From assembly GCA_047967505.1 (NCBI GenBank), contig CM106538.1: DNA of 64,000 bases; one strand, written 5' to 3'. Source of the DNA: Dipteris shenzhenensis. Taxonomy: Eukaryota > Polypodiophyta > Polypodiopsida > Gleicheniales. Below are positions 13,404 through 25,429 of this stretch, piece by piece (positions within the stretch are counted from its first letter, which is position 1; the number at the start of each line of letters is the position of its first letter). The notes under the pieces are model-generated. The model was not told where the DNA came from and did no database searches. It was given only the letters and a program-made list of their open reading frames with translations. The position numbers and the translations under genes were made by a program.

Positions 13404-16339
13404 TTTCAAAATCCTTTCCATCCTAGTATCCACCATGCCTAACATCATTTTCATTATTAGATGAAGCTCTCCATCTTTAAGCCAAAATCTATGGACAGAC
13501 ATTTAGTTTCTCTGAGAAGCGTGGTTTTAGTAGCATACCCTAATATGCCTTTCTCTGAAGTAGAAATGTGAAATTTTTGTCCTTCTCTCAGATGCTTGGA
13601 GGTTTTTGCTTAGAAAAGGGCCACCTCCTATGACAATTATGGAATCCAAGGACTTAAAGTGATTCAAATAATTGTTTGTATTCAAAAAGTCACCAACTCA
13701 CAATATCTCTTCCATTGATCATAGGAACAAAGACTTGCATATCACTACCATCTTGGAAGTGTAGCTCAGCCTTCATTGCAAGAGTGAGATACCCAACCAC
13801 GGATGAGAGATGAGAACGCAAACAAGGAGGAAGGGCCAGAATATTAGTGTAGTTTATTAAGTACACGAGCATTATCTAGCTTAATAGAAGCTAGCTACAT
13901 TACTCAAGTAAGAGTGATTAACGACTCACCTCAAATGTAACTACATCCTAATGGAGTTGTCATCCTTATTCTCAAGCTAGTCAAAGAGATCTTAAGTAAT
14001 ATGTGCATAATCATAGTTATACTTATCCTTGGTTGGCATACAACTAACCACATGAGCCTACAACAACAAGAGTTTTCCAATGAGAAGAGAGAAGGAAAAG
14101 AATAGGTATGAAAAAGGACATAGACCAAACAAAATGCATTAACTGACAAGATAGTAAGTAATAACGATAATTACAAAATATGCTATGAAGTAACCCTTTT
14201 CACCACTCCCAAAATGAAAACGTATGGCTTTTTGTGTGCTTTCTATTCCTACCGGCTCCACCTATCATGGTCTCTCTTATGCTCATCCTTTAAGATACAT
14301 GAGGAGGGTGTGATAGTCTATCTTTCCCCTTATCTTGGAACTCTGCTTGCATGCAGTTTAACATCCACCTCCTATTAAACTATAGGTGCTAAGGCACAAG
14401 AAACTCTCTATGGAGCGAATCTATGGCATGGTTCTGGTCTTCAACAAGTTGTCTTCTCCAATCTTTAAATATGTCCATGTCAAAGATAATACTTATTATC
14501 TATTGCACCTATGACATGGCATGAGATCCTCTATCATCCTCTATGATCTATTTCATGTCATCCACATGGGAACCTCATAACAAGGTGTCCAAATGGTGTC
14601 CTCAAGACCATTGTTGGTGTGGTTGATTTCTAACATCACTCTGAGGGTCATGGTGCATGACAGTCTTAGGGCACGATGCACGATAGGGGTAGGGGTGGGT
14701 GATTGTCTCGGTATCAAGGTGTGGCCATCCCACTTGTTGGTCACATATCATGGTAGTAGCTAACACATGCGGGCTCAACAGCCTTAGTGAGCCCTCCGCA
14801 ACAAGTGCCCTCTCCATGGTCCACAGTTGTCCTAGTCATCCTCTTGTCCTCTCTACAACCATGATGTGGAGTGACCCTCAATGACATCTCAGTGTCTAAT
14901 GGTGGAAACTACAGTCATGTAACACCAAGTCCCTAGTGCTTATGTGATTCAATAGCATATCCTACTATTGCAATCAAAGCCAACTATAAAACTCAATAAG
15001 CTGCTCATGACTTCGTCTGAGTTAGATGAGCATGAATAGGTTGAGAGGAGGATTCTGACCCAAATGACCTATGGGACAACATAGCTATACACATGAAAAA
15101 ATATATATAAATAGGACCCCTACATTGACATGTTTTTCCAATGAAAGAAACTTGACATGAGTCGAAGAAATAGGTGAGAAAGAGATTATGCACCTCACAA
15201 AAGAGAGAATATAAAGATCTGCCCTAAACAATGATAAAGAATAGATTAAGATACCTACCAAAGTAACACAATGACGTCCTTATACTTATATATTACAAAG
15301 AATAAGTGAGGAGCATAGGATAGCAACAAGCTACAAGTTGAAAGGACAAAGGTAAGCAACCTCCATCTTTCTCCATCTCTTTCTCTCTTCCATGCAAGTC
15401 AGCCATCTGTACTAATAATAAGAAAGTCATTCCCTTGACTTTCACAACCTTGTAACTCTCTGCTTCTGTGCAAAGAACTAACTCACTCCACTCTTTCTTT
15501 CACTCATGGAATCTACTCAGATTGTGATCTATGAGAAAAAATAATTCACTTGGTCTTCAAGAATAATAAATAAAGCAAATACCTAGACAAATTGTCTCCT
15601 TTGTTTCCTTATAAATAGTTTGATTAGATCTGATTTCTTTTCCTCTTTCTTTGTCTATCAGAAATAGGATGGAATGAGTGAATGAAGGGAGAATTAAGGG
15701 TCTCTTATGTAGTTTTTCTTAACCTAGATTACCCTCCTCCAAAACTTTTAGGGTAAATTTCAACTTGTATTTAACCATACATTAGATGGATGCCAGAACA
15801 TAGAACCTTACCAAATCTTAGTATGTGGAACCCATCTAGAACCTACTTGAAACATGAACCAAGATTTCTTAGATTTTTACTCTCATTGGTTGCTAGAAGC
15901 AAGAACACCCTCAATAAAGAACTCAAAATTGGCACTTGGTTTTTAAAATGCTTGTAGGGCTATGCCCATCTTTTCTCTTTAATAAATTGCCCCTTTTTCT
16001 CAACAAAAAAAAAGAATAAAATCTTGAAATTGGAACTTGAGACATGGGAACCCCTAACTTGGAACTAGGATGAATCACTTTAGCCCAAGTTCTACATAAC
16101 CTCAAGTTAGGTTGATCTTGAGTTATGTTAATATTAAATTAAAGTAACCCACAGTTTAGTAAACTCATGGTCAAATCTAAATCAATATCTAGCTAATCCT
16201 AGTTAACTAGATGAACATCAAGTCATTTAAACCACACACAAATTCAATCAATATTCCATAGGATATCCTTTGCTTAAGTCCATACATGCAATGACTTTGG
16301 GTCCAACCTTGGGTTAAATTGAGCCAAATATGGACCAAC

Positions 16340-19300
16340 ATTTTGTCGATCGTTACTTTTAATACTTGTTGATTCTATTGTAACAACTTCTAGGTGCTTG
16401 TTTTAATCCGTTGAGTCTTTTCTTGAGATGGAAAACTTTACTCTCTTTCCTAGTTCAACATAACCTGCTAGTTGTTGCATGTAGACTTCCTCTTCTAGGT
16501 AACCATTGAGAAAAACATTCTTGACATCGAGTTGGTACACATTCCACCTACTAAGTGTCGCTAGTCATATCAAGAATGGTATGGAATCCATCTGTGCTAC
16601 TAGAGCATAAGTCTCATCGTAGTCCTAACCATATTACTGTGCAAATCCTTTTGCAACTAGTCTAGCTTTATATCTTTCAATGCTTCCATTTGGATTGTAC
16701 TTCAATTTGTAAACCCATTTGTTTGCTATTTCCTTATTTCGTGGTGGAAGGTCAGATAATTTCCAAGCATTTTTTTTGTACAAAGCTTCAATTTCTTCAT
16801 TCATAGCAATTTGCCATTCTGGCTTGTCAACTGCGTCTTCAAAGTACAATGGCTCTTTTGTAGCCATGATGGTAGTCATAAGAGCATAATTGGTGGTTTC
16901 AACTTGGATTGCTTTGCCTTTCGGAGCATATGTCAATCTGGCTAGTGGTCTACTTTCCCTAGTAGACCGTCTGAGTTGTTGTTACTCTTCTCAGGGTGCT
17001 TCTGGCAATTCTTGCCCTTCTTTATCAACCCTTTTTGTGGGTGACTGAGTAATCGATGTGTCTATCTCCTATGTATTTGAGGTTTTCCATTCTAATTCCT
17101 CATCAAAGATTACATCTCTGGAGATGATGACCTTTTGGTTGATGGGATCATACAACTTGTATGCTTTCTTGACTATAGCCAGCCATGATGCATTTGCGAG
17201 ACTCTGCATCCAATTTTTTGTGATGGTTGTCATGTATGTAGGCATATGCTATGTAACCAAATATGCAGAGATGCCCAATGTGTGGCTTGTGTCCAATAAA
17301 TGCTTCATAAGGTGTCATACCCTGAATCGATTCGTTCGGTCGCAAGCCAATTAAGCAAGTAGTTTGTAGTGGCAATCGCTTCTGCCCAATAGTAATTCTG
17401 AAGATGCTTCTCACTGATCATTGCTCTAGCATTGGTTGCTAAAGTAACGTTCTTCCTTTCAGCTCTTGCATTCTGTTGAGGAGTATCTACACATGTGAAT
17501 TGTCTTTGAATGCCATTACTTCTGCAAAAGTTCATGAATGCTGAAGACATTTATTCACCTCCTCTGTCTAATCTCATGACTTTGATCTTTCTTCCTGTTT
17601 GTTTTTCTACCATGGCTTTTAATTCTTGAAATTTGGAAAAGACTTTAGATTTCTCTTTCAAAAAGTAGACCCAACAATATCTGTTGTATTCATCAATGAA
17701 AGTCAAGTAGTAAAGTGAACCATTGATGCTATGGGTTTGGGCATAACCCCATACATCTGTGTGTATCAAATAAAGAATACCTCATACTCAAGAGGTGCTT
17801 TTGTTGAAATTGGTACGCTTTTGTTTACCAAAGTAGCATGCTTCACAAACATTTCCAAGAAACTGAAGTTTTGGAACTCCAATTGCCATATTCTGATTTT
17901 TGAGCTCTATCAAGCTTTTGAAATTGATATGTCCATATCTCTTGTGTCATTTTGCGAAAAGTGGCATTTGTTGTTGCAGTTGAGCTGACATGGCATGCAA
18001 ATTTGGTACAGAAGCTAGTATTCTAAATAAGCGTCCTTCCTACTACCTGATATCCTTCGGATTTGTCTCTGATCGTGCATTCATCTCCATCAAAGATGAC
18101 TTGATAGTTGTGTTCTGTCATTTGACCACTTGATAAGAGGTTCTTGCTGAGTTTCGAAACATAGAGTACATCTTTCACCAATCATTTCGTACCAATGAAT
18201 TGTTCATAGGGACAATGCCTTTCCCTTGAACTAGATTTGGTATATTATCTGCCATGTAGATGACATTCTTATGTCCTTCTAATGGTTTCATCTCTATGAA
18301 CCATTCCCGATGTTTTGTCTTAAGAGATGATGCACCGTTATCAATGTACCAAAGATCCTAATCTGGTTGATCGACTTGATAATTGCATTCTCCTTTTGGA
18401 TTGTAATCTATGTCAAGATACACTATTTCAATCTTCTGCATATGCTTGCTTGTAAGAAACATGTTCTCAGGTTCATTAGCATAATGATTGTGACTTGAAT
18501 GTCCACCATGATGATTTTCTCTTCCGTGGAAATTCCCTCAATTGCTACTGGATTGACTGCCTTGGTTGTACTACTTCTTGCAGCAATCTCTTTCACAGTG
18601 TCCAAACTTATGACAATAGTTGCACTAAATGTTTGACACATTGGTGGATGCATTCCCTCATCCTTAGAATCTTCCTCGGTTGGAAGGATTTCCTCTTTGC
18701 TGATGCTGATGTTGCTAAGGATGATGCTGATGCTGATTCTCACTTTGTTGTTGATGATGACCACTTTGCTAAAATGATCTACCTCTATTGTGCCTCTACT
18801 TCTATCTGAATCTATGAATCCTTGATCATTGGAATGACCTTTGCGTGTGTGAATGGCTTGCATCCTAATTTCTTCACCAAGGAACACTGGTTGGAGCACT
18901 TCAAGTGTTGGAATTCGCCATTGAATGGCAATACTCTGGATTCCCATATCCCTCCATTCAAGATGACTTTTTTTATTTTTGTGGGACTCATGGTCTCTCC
19001 TACTGTGTGAGTTGATTGTTGTAATCCTTGATCATGAGTACGTAAGCATGACCTATTTCACTGCTATTATGGAAACTCTAGAATCCTAGAAGTGTTCTTG
19101 GACTCATAAAGAGCTGCGAACATATCCCATGCTTCTTTTGATGTCTTGACTGTGTTGAGTTGACAACTTGCACATTTTTCTTGATCAAATGATATGCATA
19201 TTTGTCTTTCTTGTCCCATTCTACCTATGCTCGGGCAATGGCAGGATCTGCTACAGGTGCGAACATTGTTGGTGCAGCTATAGATCTTATTGTAGATCCC

Positions 19301-19489
19301 ACTGGTAGCAATGGGTGGGGTAGAGCTACTATTGGCTAGATCAACCAATGGTCTAGGTGTAGATCCATTGGCATACTACCATTTGTCCTAAAGTACAAGA
19401 ATGGTCTCCATTCGTTATTTCCATGTGCCATGATTGGAGTTGTCTAGCTTAGCAGATGCCTCCAAATTGGCGTTGCTAGTCATAGACAT
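16340..19489 (-). pseudogene. Ty1/copia gag-pol remnant (gag, protease, integrase, partial RT)
   Basis: Read on the minus strand from an ATG at 19489, the frames give a copia polyprotein in the correct order. First comes gag, then a CCHC zinc knuckle (18624-18583). A protease site readable as W-Y-I-D-N-G-A-S follows, with Asn for the usual Ser after the catalytic Asp. Next is the H-H-C-C pre-integrase finger, then the integrase core with both Asp regions (I-H-T-D-V-W-G, L-D-R-G-G-E) and the P-Q-Q-N...A-E-R-K Glu region. Last is RT up to K-W-V-Y-K-L-K-Y and [11 protein letters not shown]. Homology stops near 16350, before the Y-V-D-D motif, so the RT end, RNase H and 3' LTR are missing. Many in-frame stops and several frameshifts show it is dead. 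Copia order (integrase before RT) separates it from the gypsy elements here. Confidence 0.88.
18583..18624 (-). other. CCHC zinc knuckle of copia gag
   Basis: The minus strand encodes C-N-Y-C-H-K-F-G-H-C-E-R-D-C, an exact C-X2-C-X4-H-X4-C knuckle, which in gag binds the element's RNA. It is intact although the surrounding frame is not. Confidence 0.85.
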
Positions 19490-20820
19490 TGTGCAAGAAA
19501 TGTACTCAAAGTATTTGTGAAATAACTATCTAAATCAACAGTAATATACTGACAGTATCAAATGAAATATGAACTATTGGTGAAGATAGAGCTGTAATAT
19601 ATAATCCAATATGTTACAAGGCTTATGGCAAATGATTTTGGGAATAGCCAAGAGGCTTTACAAGGCTTGAATAAAGTGCACGATGCCAGAAAATAGCCAA
19701 ATAGGTTTTATAATGATGGCATGTGTGTGTGAAATCAAATCATGTGCTATCTTCCCACTGAACAATCAGTCAATGCATATGAACACTCTGAAGTCTGCTC
19801 ACTGTTTCAGGAAATGTGATGATGTAAAACCACATGTGAGCGAAGGGGCTGACTCCGAGTAGGAACTATTTAGGAATTTTTGGGCATGGCTTTGATTGGC
19901 TTTTGCGGATTATCTCATGTAAGGATGATCTAATCTACTCTGAACTAGATCTAGGCCAACTGTTGAGCGATGTAAAAGCAATAAATAATCCCTTTTCTTT
20001 GTTCATTTTAGGTGCTTAGTCAAATGCGTTGATGTAGAGGCTGATGTGCATGTAAGAAGTGGATTTCTCATCAAGGCTCAAAAGTGTGTAATACTTGAGC
20101 CGAAATGTGTGTGTTATGTGACAACCGCATAGAGCACAAAAAATCAAGCATTTTTTCTTTTTGGAGTGCCCTCAAATTCTCCTAGATCAAGAGACATGGC
20201 TTGATCTATGTAGAGGGGCAAAAAGGGTGCTAGTGATGATGTGGCAAGGTGAGTCAAATGCAGAGGTGTGCCTGCTGCCAAGAGTTGTGCTAGTGGAGCA
20301 ATTGTTTACTTGGCAACTGTGTTCACATGTAGTGCCTATGAAGAGGCTAGTGTGCTTAGCAGGAGACTACCACATGGCAGTGCTAAGTTGGTAGTGATTA
20401 TTTGGCATGATGCTCAGGGATGCTGACATGGCACCTGATGTGGTACTTGACTTGGTCAAAGGATGGCATGGTAGTCGGTGCTGAGTTGGCAAGATAAGAT
20501 GATGTGGCACCTTTGGATGGGTTGCTGATGTGGTAGAGGGTAGGGTGCCACGTGGTGATTCTTTCACCACCCTCTCTTGTGTGGTGACCTTGGGATAAGG
20601 TATGTGCCATGTGTCGATTGGAGGTCTATCGAAATCTTTTTCGATGCTTACTTAATCTTTTATATTCTATTACTGGCGTGAACTCCGTCAATTCATGAGC
20701 GGGGCTACGTGTTGGAGAAGTCGACTGCAGTTGGAGAAGCAAGATGGAGGTCAGCTGCATGTGGACTCGGTTGGGACGTTGAGTAGTTTGCGCAATATGG
20801 AGTTGTGGGAGGCCGTTGGC
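19490..20820 (-). other. Probable untranslated leader of the copia element (part 1)
   Basis: There is no recognisable protein here. The stretch lies directly upstream (minus sense) of the copia gag start and is cut at 20820 by the insertion of the compact chromovirus. The same style of sequence resumes at 23972 and continues to a minus-strand primer site at 25135. I therefore infer that 19490-20820 and 23972-25123 were one long leader. An independent filler origin is not excluded, because a leader of about 2.5 kb would be long for copia. Confidence 0.4.
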
Positions 20821-21174
20821 TGTTACGTCAACCATAATCCCAGAATCATGTATTGTGATTGTGGTTTGGCGGGAAACCAGAGGGCTTGACGGTGCTTGCA
20901 TACTATGAGGCCAAGAGGGTTTGGGTCTAGGGTCACGCCTAGGCCTAGACATTAGTTAAGAGGTGCAAAGGGGAGACCATGAGGGGGCTAGAAGGGTAAG
21001 GTCCCTTGTGGGACACATGGCACCAAAAGAGGAGGCCACTTTGCAAGTATTGGGCTAGGGGGAGGTTTCCAGAGAGAGATCTCAAGGGTGATGAAAAAGG
21101 AAAGAGTGGGATCAGTGTGAAACCGTGGCTGGGTGGAATCGGTAGAAAGCCCTCTTATCCAGGAGTTGTAACAT
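20821..21174 (+). repeat. 5' LTR of the compact chromovirus
   Basis: It runs from TGTTACGTCA to GAGTTGTAACA, with TG and CA ends. It matches 23603-23966 throughout, apart from about 20 substitutions and small indels. It is directly followed by the primer-binding site. Confidence 0.93.
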
Positions 21175-21175
21175 T

Positions 21176-21187
21176 GGTATCAGAGCT
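21176..21187 (+). other. Primer-binding site (initiator Met tRNA)
   Basis: TGGTATCAGAGC starts two bases after the LTR end. It is the standard plant primer site complementary to the 3' end of initiator Met tRNA, and it fixes the element's orientation as plus. Confidence 0.92.
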
Positions 21188-22124
21188 GGTCATGATCGAT
21201 TGAGTGGAGACATCAGTGGAGAGCGTCAATAAAAGCTGGCTGTTGTAGCCTTTCAGAAATCTGATTTCGAGGTCACGTTACATTGGTATCTGAAGCTCTC
21301 GACTCCCGAGTCCCAACCTTGGGCTTGAGCCTTAAATGGTATTGCAAATAATAGTATCTACATTGCGCAGCTGCCTCACGAAGGCTATCAGAGATTGAGA
21401 GATGCTTTACAATATCGTTCGGCAAACTGGTTACTACAGCAGCCCACGAATCGGCGCGATGTTCTCCAATTGATCACTCTGCGTAGTGCTTAGGACTTAG
21501 TCTCCCTAAGTCTGTGAACCCAGCCTCGTAACGCGAGCTCATACTCACTGTATCTCACAGTCATTTCAGGAGATAAGCTGCAATTGCTGCGCACAGTACA
21601 TAGCTTGCTTAGCCTTGCTATTCTCTAAAATCTGCTATTCTCTAAAATCTGCAGGCCTGAGTGATGGCGCAGAGTCCAGACTCCAGAAATCAAGAAGACG
21701 AGATGCAATGATTTTCAAACTGCGACGTGCCACATCATCTAAGGTCTTTGGACCTTTAGCAAAAGCCACGTCATCCCCTCTTTTTGCCCCCTCTCTACAC
21801 CCTTTCTACATTCTAAGCTTCCCTTTTAACATTCTAAGCTTCTCTATAAAAAATTTAAAAAAAATCCCAAGGCCCATATCATTTTCTTCTCTAAGCCTCG
21901 CCAAACGCAAAGAAGAAGAAACTAAAAGCGGAATTTCAAAATTCGAGGTCGAGGGAAGTAAAAGACCGGAATTGAAAGGCGAGTCTGTGAATCAAAGAAA
22001 GCAAGACGACTTCAAAGACAAATCCAATGCCTCGAACAAATGCCACAGAAGTGCGCATCGCATTTTTCTCTTTGATATAAAGTGTTTTGCTTTATTATTT
22101 CTAGAAAGTATGCATTTTTTATAA
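21188..22124 (+). other. Leader of the compact chromovirus
   Basis: This is untranslated-looking sequence between the primer site and gag. A second primer-site-like string, TTGGTATCTGAAGC, occurs at 21283-21296. The frame from 21615 to 22124 is open for 169 codons but has no recognisable domain. It could be a decayed gag N-terminus. Confidence 0.5.
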
Positions 22125-22710
22125 ATGACAACTTCAAGAAAGGGATGAAATGATTAGAGAGGCCGAGGAAAGGGCTAGAAAGGGATAAGCAATAGTTGGA
22201 GAGGAAATACATGAGGAGGTATAAACTGAAACTCAAGAGGATAACATGGAAATGGAGGACATTGACTATGGTGATTATGGAATTCCATATACAGAATTCA
22301 CTAAACTTGGAACATATAGAAACACAGCTAGGAGTTATAAGTGAAACACTCAAAACCCTAGCTAAAGCTATAACTAAGATAGCCGATTAGAGAAACCTCG
22401 AACATCCTTAAGGACTTGAAACCGCCAATTTTCAAGGGGAAGAAAAGGAGCGTAATAAAGATGCGATTAATACGTTCTTGCAAAAGTGGCAAGACTTCCA
22501 CCGACTCAAGAATGCACCTCCTGAAAATCAAGCCGTGGAAGAAAGTCTTTCCCTTGGAAATAAAGCCTATAAATGGTGGATGAGCCTCAGGGAGAGTGAT
22601 AGAATTCCTAGGTATTGGACTGAGTTTGAACAAGCCTTCCTAAAAGAGTTTTTAACGGAAAATGAATTAGAAAGAGCATGGAAGGCTTGGGACATATACA
22701 AACAGGTCGA
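22125..22710 (+). pseudogene. gag remnant of the compact chromovirus
   Basis: The frame around 22478-22700 reads F-L-Q-K-W-Q-D-F-H, then K-A-Y-K-W-W-M-S-L and F-E-Q-A-F-L-K-E-F, the helices typical of a Retrotrans_gag domain. It ends abruptly near 22705 and joins RNase H sequence. The gag C-terminus, zinc knuckle, protease and RT are therefore deleted at one junction. Confidence 0.7.
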
Positions 22711-23127
22711 CCAGTGGCTTTTGAAAGCAAAAAGTTAGATCGTGCCCAACAGAATTTCTCAGCATATGAGAAGGAACTATATGCTATAGTCTATGCTTTA
22801 AAAAAGTAGAGGCACTACTTATATGGTGCAAAATTTGAGATCATTTTTTATCAAGAGAGCATTAAGTGGATTTGTAATCAGCTAGAGCTTAAAGGTAGAA
22901 AAGCTAGATGGGCTGAGTTAATGCCAGATTTTGATATACAATTGACATATAGGAAAGGGAAGTTCAATGTGGTAGCAGACTCTCTTAGCCAAATGCCAAT
23001 TGTTATTGAATTGAGTTTTACTCAATTTCAGAATGATTTCCTAGAGTCCTTAAAGAAGAAATGTGAGTTTGATCCTCACTTCTCTAAATATGGAATGCAA
23101 TTAGAAATAGGGATCCAACTAATCTAG
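22711..23127 (+). pseudogene. RNase H remnant of the compact chromovirus
   Basis: It begins V-A-F-E-S-K-K-L and continues with Y-E-K-E-L-Y-A-I-V-Y-A-L-K-K, R-H-Y-L-Y-G-A-K-F, and A-D-S-L-S-Q near the end. That is the conserved gypsy RNase H series through to the A-D-x-L-S-R block. One stop lies inside. The RNase H N-terminus with its first catalytic Asp is missing. Confidence 0.85.
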
Positions 23128-23546
23128 AGGCTTTCACTGAGGAGTCGCATAGAGTAAATGAGAAAGTCTTCCTTAAGGTACCTGAATCTTCAAAATCTCT
23201 AAAGACAGGTAAATGTCTGAAGTTGTCTCCTAGCTATTGTGGACCATTCACAATACTTAAGAGGATTGGAGAATTTGCTTACAAATTAGCCTTACCTGAG
23301 GGATGTAGAGTACATCTAGTTTTTCATGTTAGAAGGCTAAAAAGAAAGTTAGGAGATGATGATAATCTCATTGGAAATGAAGTCCTAGTTGAACTCATTA
23401 AACCTACAGCTTTACCACATGAACTAGAAAGAATTTTAGATAGACAAGAAAAAATAATGCGACACACAATATGGCAAGAATGTCTGGTTAAGTGGAAAGA
23501 TAGACCTGAAGACAGCTCAACATGGGAAAGGGTAAGCAATCTCTAG
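23128..23546 (+). pseudogene. Integrase C-terminus and chromodomain of the compact chromovirus
   Basis: After a second deletion that removed the integrase finger and core, the frame reads L-S-P-S-Y-C-G-P-F-T-I-L-K-R-I-G, the GPF/Y module, then V-F-H-V-R-R-L-K. From about 23420 follows a complete chromodomain with E-R-I-L-D-R, W-Q-E-C-L-V-K-W-K and S-T-W-E. The open stretch 23223-23546 is 107 codons without a stop. The chromodomain places the element among chromoviruses, whose integrases are thought to be steered to particular chromatin. Confidence 0.9.
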
Positions 23547-23587
23547 AGGAGGTTTCCCAATTTTGTTTTTGAGGACGTAAACCATTC

Positions 23588-23602
23588 TTAAGGGGAAGGG
23601 AA
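23588..23602 (+). other. Polypurine tract of the compact chromovirus
   Basis: AAGGGGAAGGGAA lies directly before the 3' LTR (starts 23603), the expected place for plus-strand priming. Confidence 0.85.
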
Positions 23603-23966
23603 TGTTACATCAACCATAATCCCAAAACCATGTATTCTGATTGTGGTTAGGCAGGAAACCAGAGGGCTTGATGGTGCTTGCATACTATGAGGCCTAGAGG
23701 GTTTGGGTCTAGGGTCACGCCTAGGCCTAGACATTAGTTAAGAGGTGCAAAGGGGAGCCCATGAGGGGGCTAGAAGGGTAAGGTCCCTTGTGGGACACAT
23801 GGCACAAAAAGAGGAGGCCACTTTGCAAGCATTGGGCTAGGGGGAGGTTTCCAGAGAGAGATCTCCAGGGTGATGAAAAAGCAAAGAGTAGTCACGATAT
23901 GGGGATCACTGTGAAACCGTGGCTGGGTGAAATCAGCAAAAAGCCTCTTATTCAAGAGTTGTAACA
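23603..23966 (+). repeat. 3' LTR of the compact chromovirus
   Basis: It matches the 5' LTR from TGTTACATCA to GAGTTGTAACA. It carries an extra stretch of about 12 bp near 23890 that the 5' copy lacks. It is followed by TTGGT, matching the left flank TTGGC except for one base. Confidence 0.93.
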
Positions 23967-23971
23967 TTGGT

Positions 23972-25123
23972 AATGGCAGAAGAAGTCACAGGAGCTTCAA
24001 GGTCGAGGCTGTTGACGACTGTGGCTATGCAAGAAGCCTGGAGACGGGTGCTGCAAGGACGTAGGGAGCACCATTTGCTAGAGCATGGAGCTGAGTAGAA
24101 GTTAGGAGCCTAATGGATGGCAGTTCGTCTTGTGAAAGTTGTCTACTAGTAACTGGTATTGATGTTGTAGGAGCCAGGAGCGTCCAGCCATTGCTGCATA
24201 GGACTCATTGGAGGTTGCTTATAGGGGCTCGTCATATGAGCCATTGGAGCCGACATATCTAGATTTTATCTGTTCGTAGCGGACTGGAACCAGATATGGC
24301 GGTCAGTGATAGAGGCGATGGCGGCTAGTTGTCATCAAAAGATGCTGCAAGTTTGCTTATTACTTTGGCTGCACTGAGTAGAGCATGCAGATGAGCCATC
24401 AATGCAGAGAAGGCGTTGGAGAGGCGGCTATTGAAGGCAGGCGGTGAATGGAGCTGAGAGCTGCAGATCGAGGCTATCGTGGAGCTAGGTAGTGGCGCTG
24501 ACGGGTGTGCATGAGGCTTCCAAGAAGGCCAGTGATGCTGGATTCTGCAGCGCATTAGGAGACATCACGGTTGAGAGGCACTTGTAGCTCACAACCCATA
24601 GCTCAATTTGTTGGAGACACTAGAAGCTGTTGTAGTCCGTCAAGGCAAAGTCGTGGGAAGCCTGGCTATGCCTTTGGAGGATCTCTACTGCTTAGGTTGT
24701 AGATAGCCACCTGTAGCAGCTTAGGTAGGGCTTTAGATAGGCAATAGCCTGGTAGAAAAGAAATATATATTTTCTCTTTCTTTCTTAGAACATTCCTCAC
24801 AGAGAGTACAGTGAGAATAGAATGGATTTTCTCTCATAAACTTCTCAAACTAATGAAAATATCTCTTACAATGGAGAAATAAAAGAATGAACACCTCTCA
24901 ATTAAAGGAAATGGACAGAAATCTTCTTTCATCAACGGAATAAAAGATGAAACACTCGATCTCTCAATCTCTCCAACTCAATATCACACACAATGAACGG
25001 AAATTTTCTTTCAATGGATGGATTTCTCTCTACGGAAGTGAACAGAAGGAACTCATGATCACTCAAGATAACTCTCAATCACTCTCTCTTAAGGATCGCA
25101 ATGCCTCAGTAGAAGGCAGGGAT
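23972..25123 (-). other. Probable untranslated leader of the copia element (part 2)
   Basis: There is no recognisable protein. The stretch runs from the chromovirus right flank to the minus-strand primer site at 25135-25124. The part from 24760 to 25120 is rich in short TCTC/ACTC runs. It is interpreted as the primer-proximal half of the interrupted copia leader, by position only. Confidence 0.4.
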
Positions 25124-25135
25124 GCTCTGATACCA
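25124..25135 (-). other. Primer-binding site (initiator Met tRNA), minus strand
   Basis: The plus strand reads GCTCTGATACCA, so the minus strand carries TGGTATCAGAGC directly after an LTR end. It marks an LTR element pointing left. Confidence 0.88.
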
Positions 25136-25366
25136 TGACAAAATATGAAGAGGGAAGAGGAGAAGAGTGGAGATGAGGAGAGAGAGCACATCTAGAGAGC
25201 ACACCACAAATGACTAATTGTACATTAGATTTAGTTGAAAATGTAGAATATATCCAAAACCCTTTCAGGGTTAGGGTTAAGGTATCTAGCCCTTTCCTTT
25301 ATAACACTCTATTGGGTTAGTGCTATGAACATATCTAATACATGATGTTGAGATGGTTTCTCAACA
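25136..25366 (-). repeat. Short LTR, probably 5' LTR of the copia element
   Basis: On the minus strand it starts TGTTGAGAAACCATCTCAAC and ends TTTTGTCA, next to the primer site. The TGTTGAGA start with an inverted TCTCAACA shortly after is typical of copia LTRs. At 231 bp it is short. A TATAAAGG box lies inside in the same sense. No second copy was found to the left, which fits the truncation of the copia remnant at about 16340. Confidence 0.75.
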
Positions 25367-25429
25367 AAGCCTCCTCCTTTGGCTGACTTATTAATACAAA
25401 CCCTCATTTTTGGGGGGGAAAAAACATGT

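Larger units (their letters stand above)
7700..16340. other. Long AT-rich stretch without recognisable genes
   Basis: No frame in this 8.6-kb stretch matches a protein family I recognise. 7980-8220 is pyrimidine-rich on the plus strand. Several local tandem duplications are present and listed separately. The remaining open frames are under 120 codons and look random. Heavily decayed transposons are likely. Confidence 0.55.
20821..23966 (+). mobile_element. Compact, internally deleted Ty3/gypsy chromovirus
   Basis: Two LTRs (20821-21174 and 23603-23966) both start TGTTAC and end GTAACA. The left LTR is followed by a primer site for initiator Met tRNA. The right one is preceded by a purine-rich tract. 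Flanks are TTGGC on the left and TTGGT on the right, a probable 5-bp target duplication with one C-to-T change. Between the LTRs are a gag remnant, then RNase H, then the integrase C-terminus with a chromodomain. Protease, most of RT and the integrase core are absent. At about 3.1 kb it is roughly half the usual size. By hand I count about 20 substitutions between the LTRs over some 345 aligned bases, so it is not recent. It lies inside what looks like the copia leader. Confidence 0.9.

Noticed and set aside
21615-22124. A 169-codon frame in the leader of the compact chromovirus as a separate gene
   Set aside because: It lies between primer site and gag of a dead element, and its C-terminal part is low-complexity and frame-ambiguous. 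Treated as leader or decayed gag.
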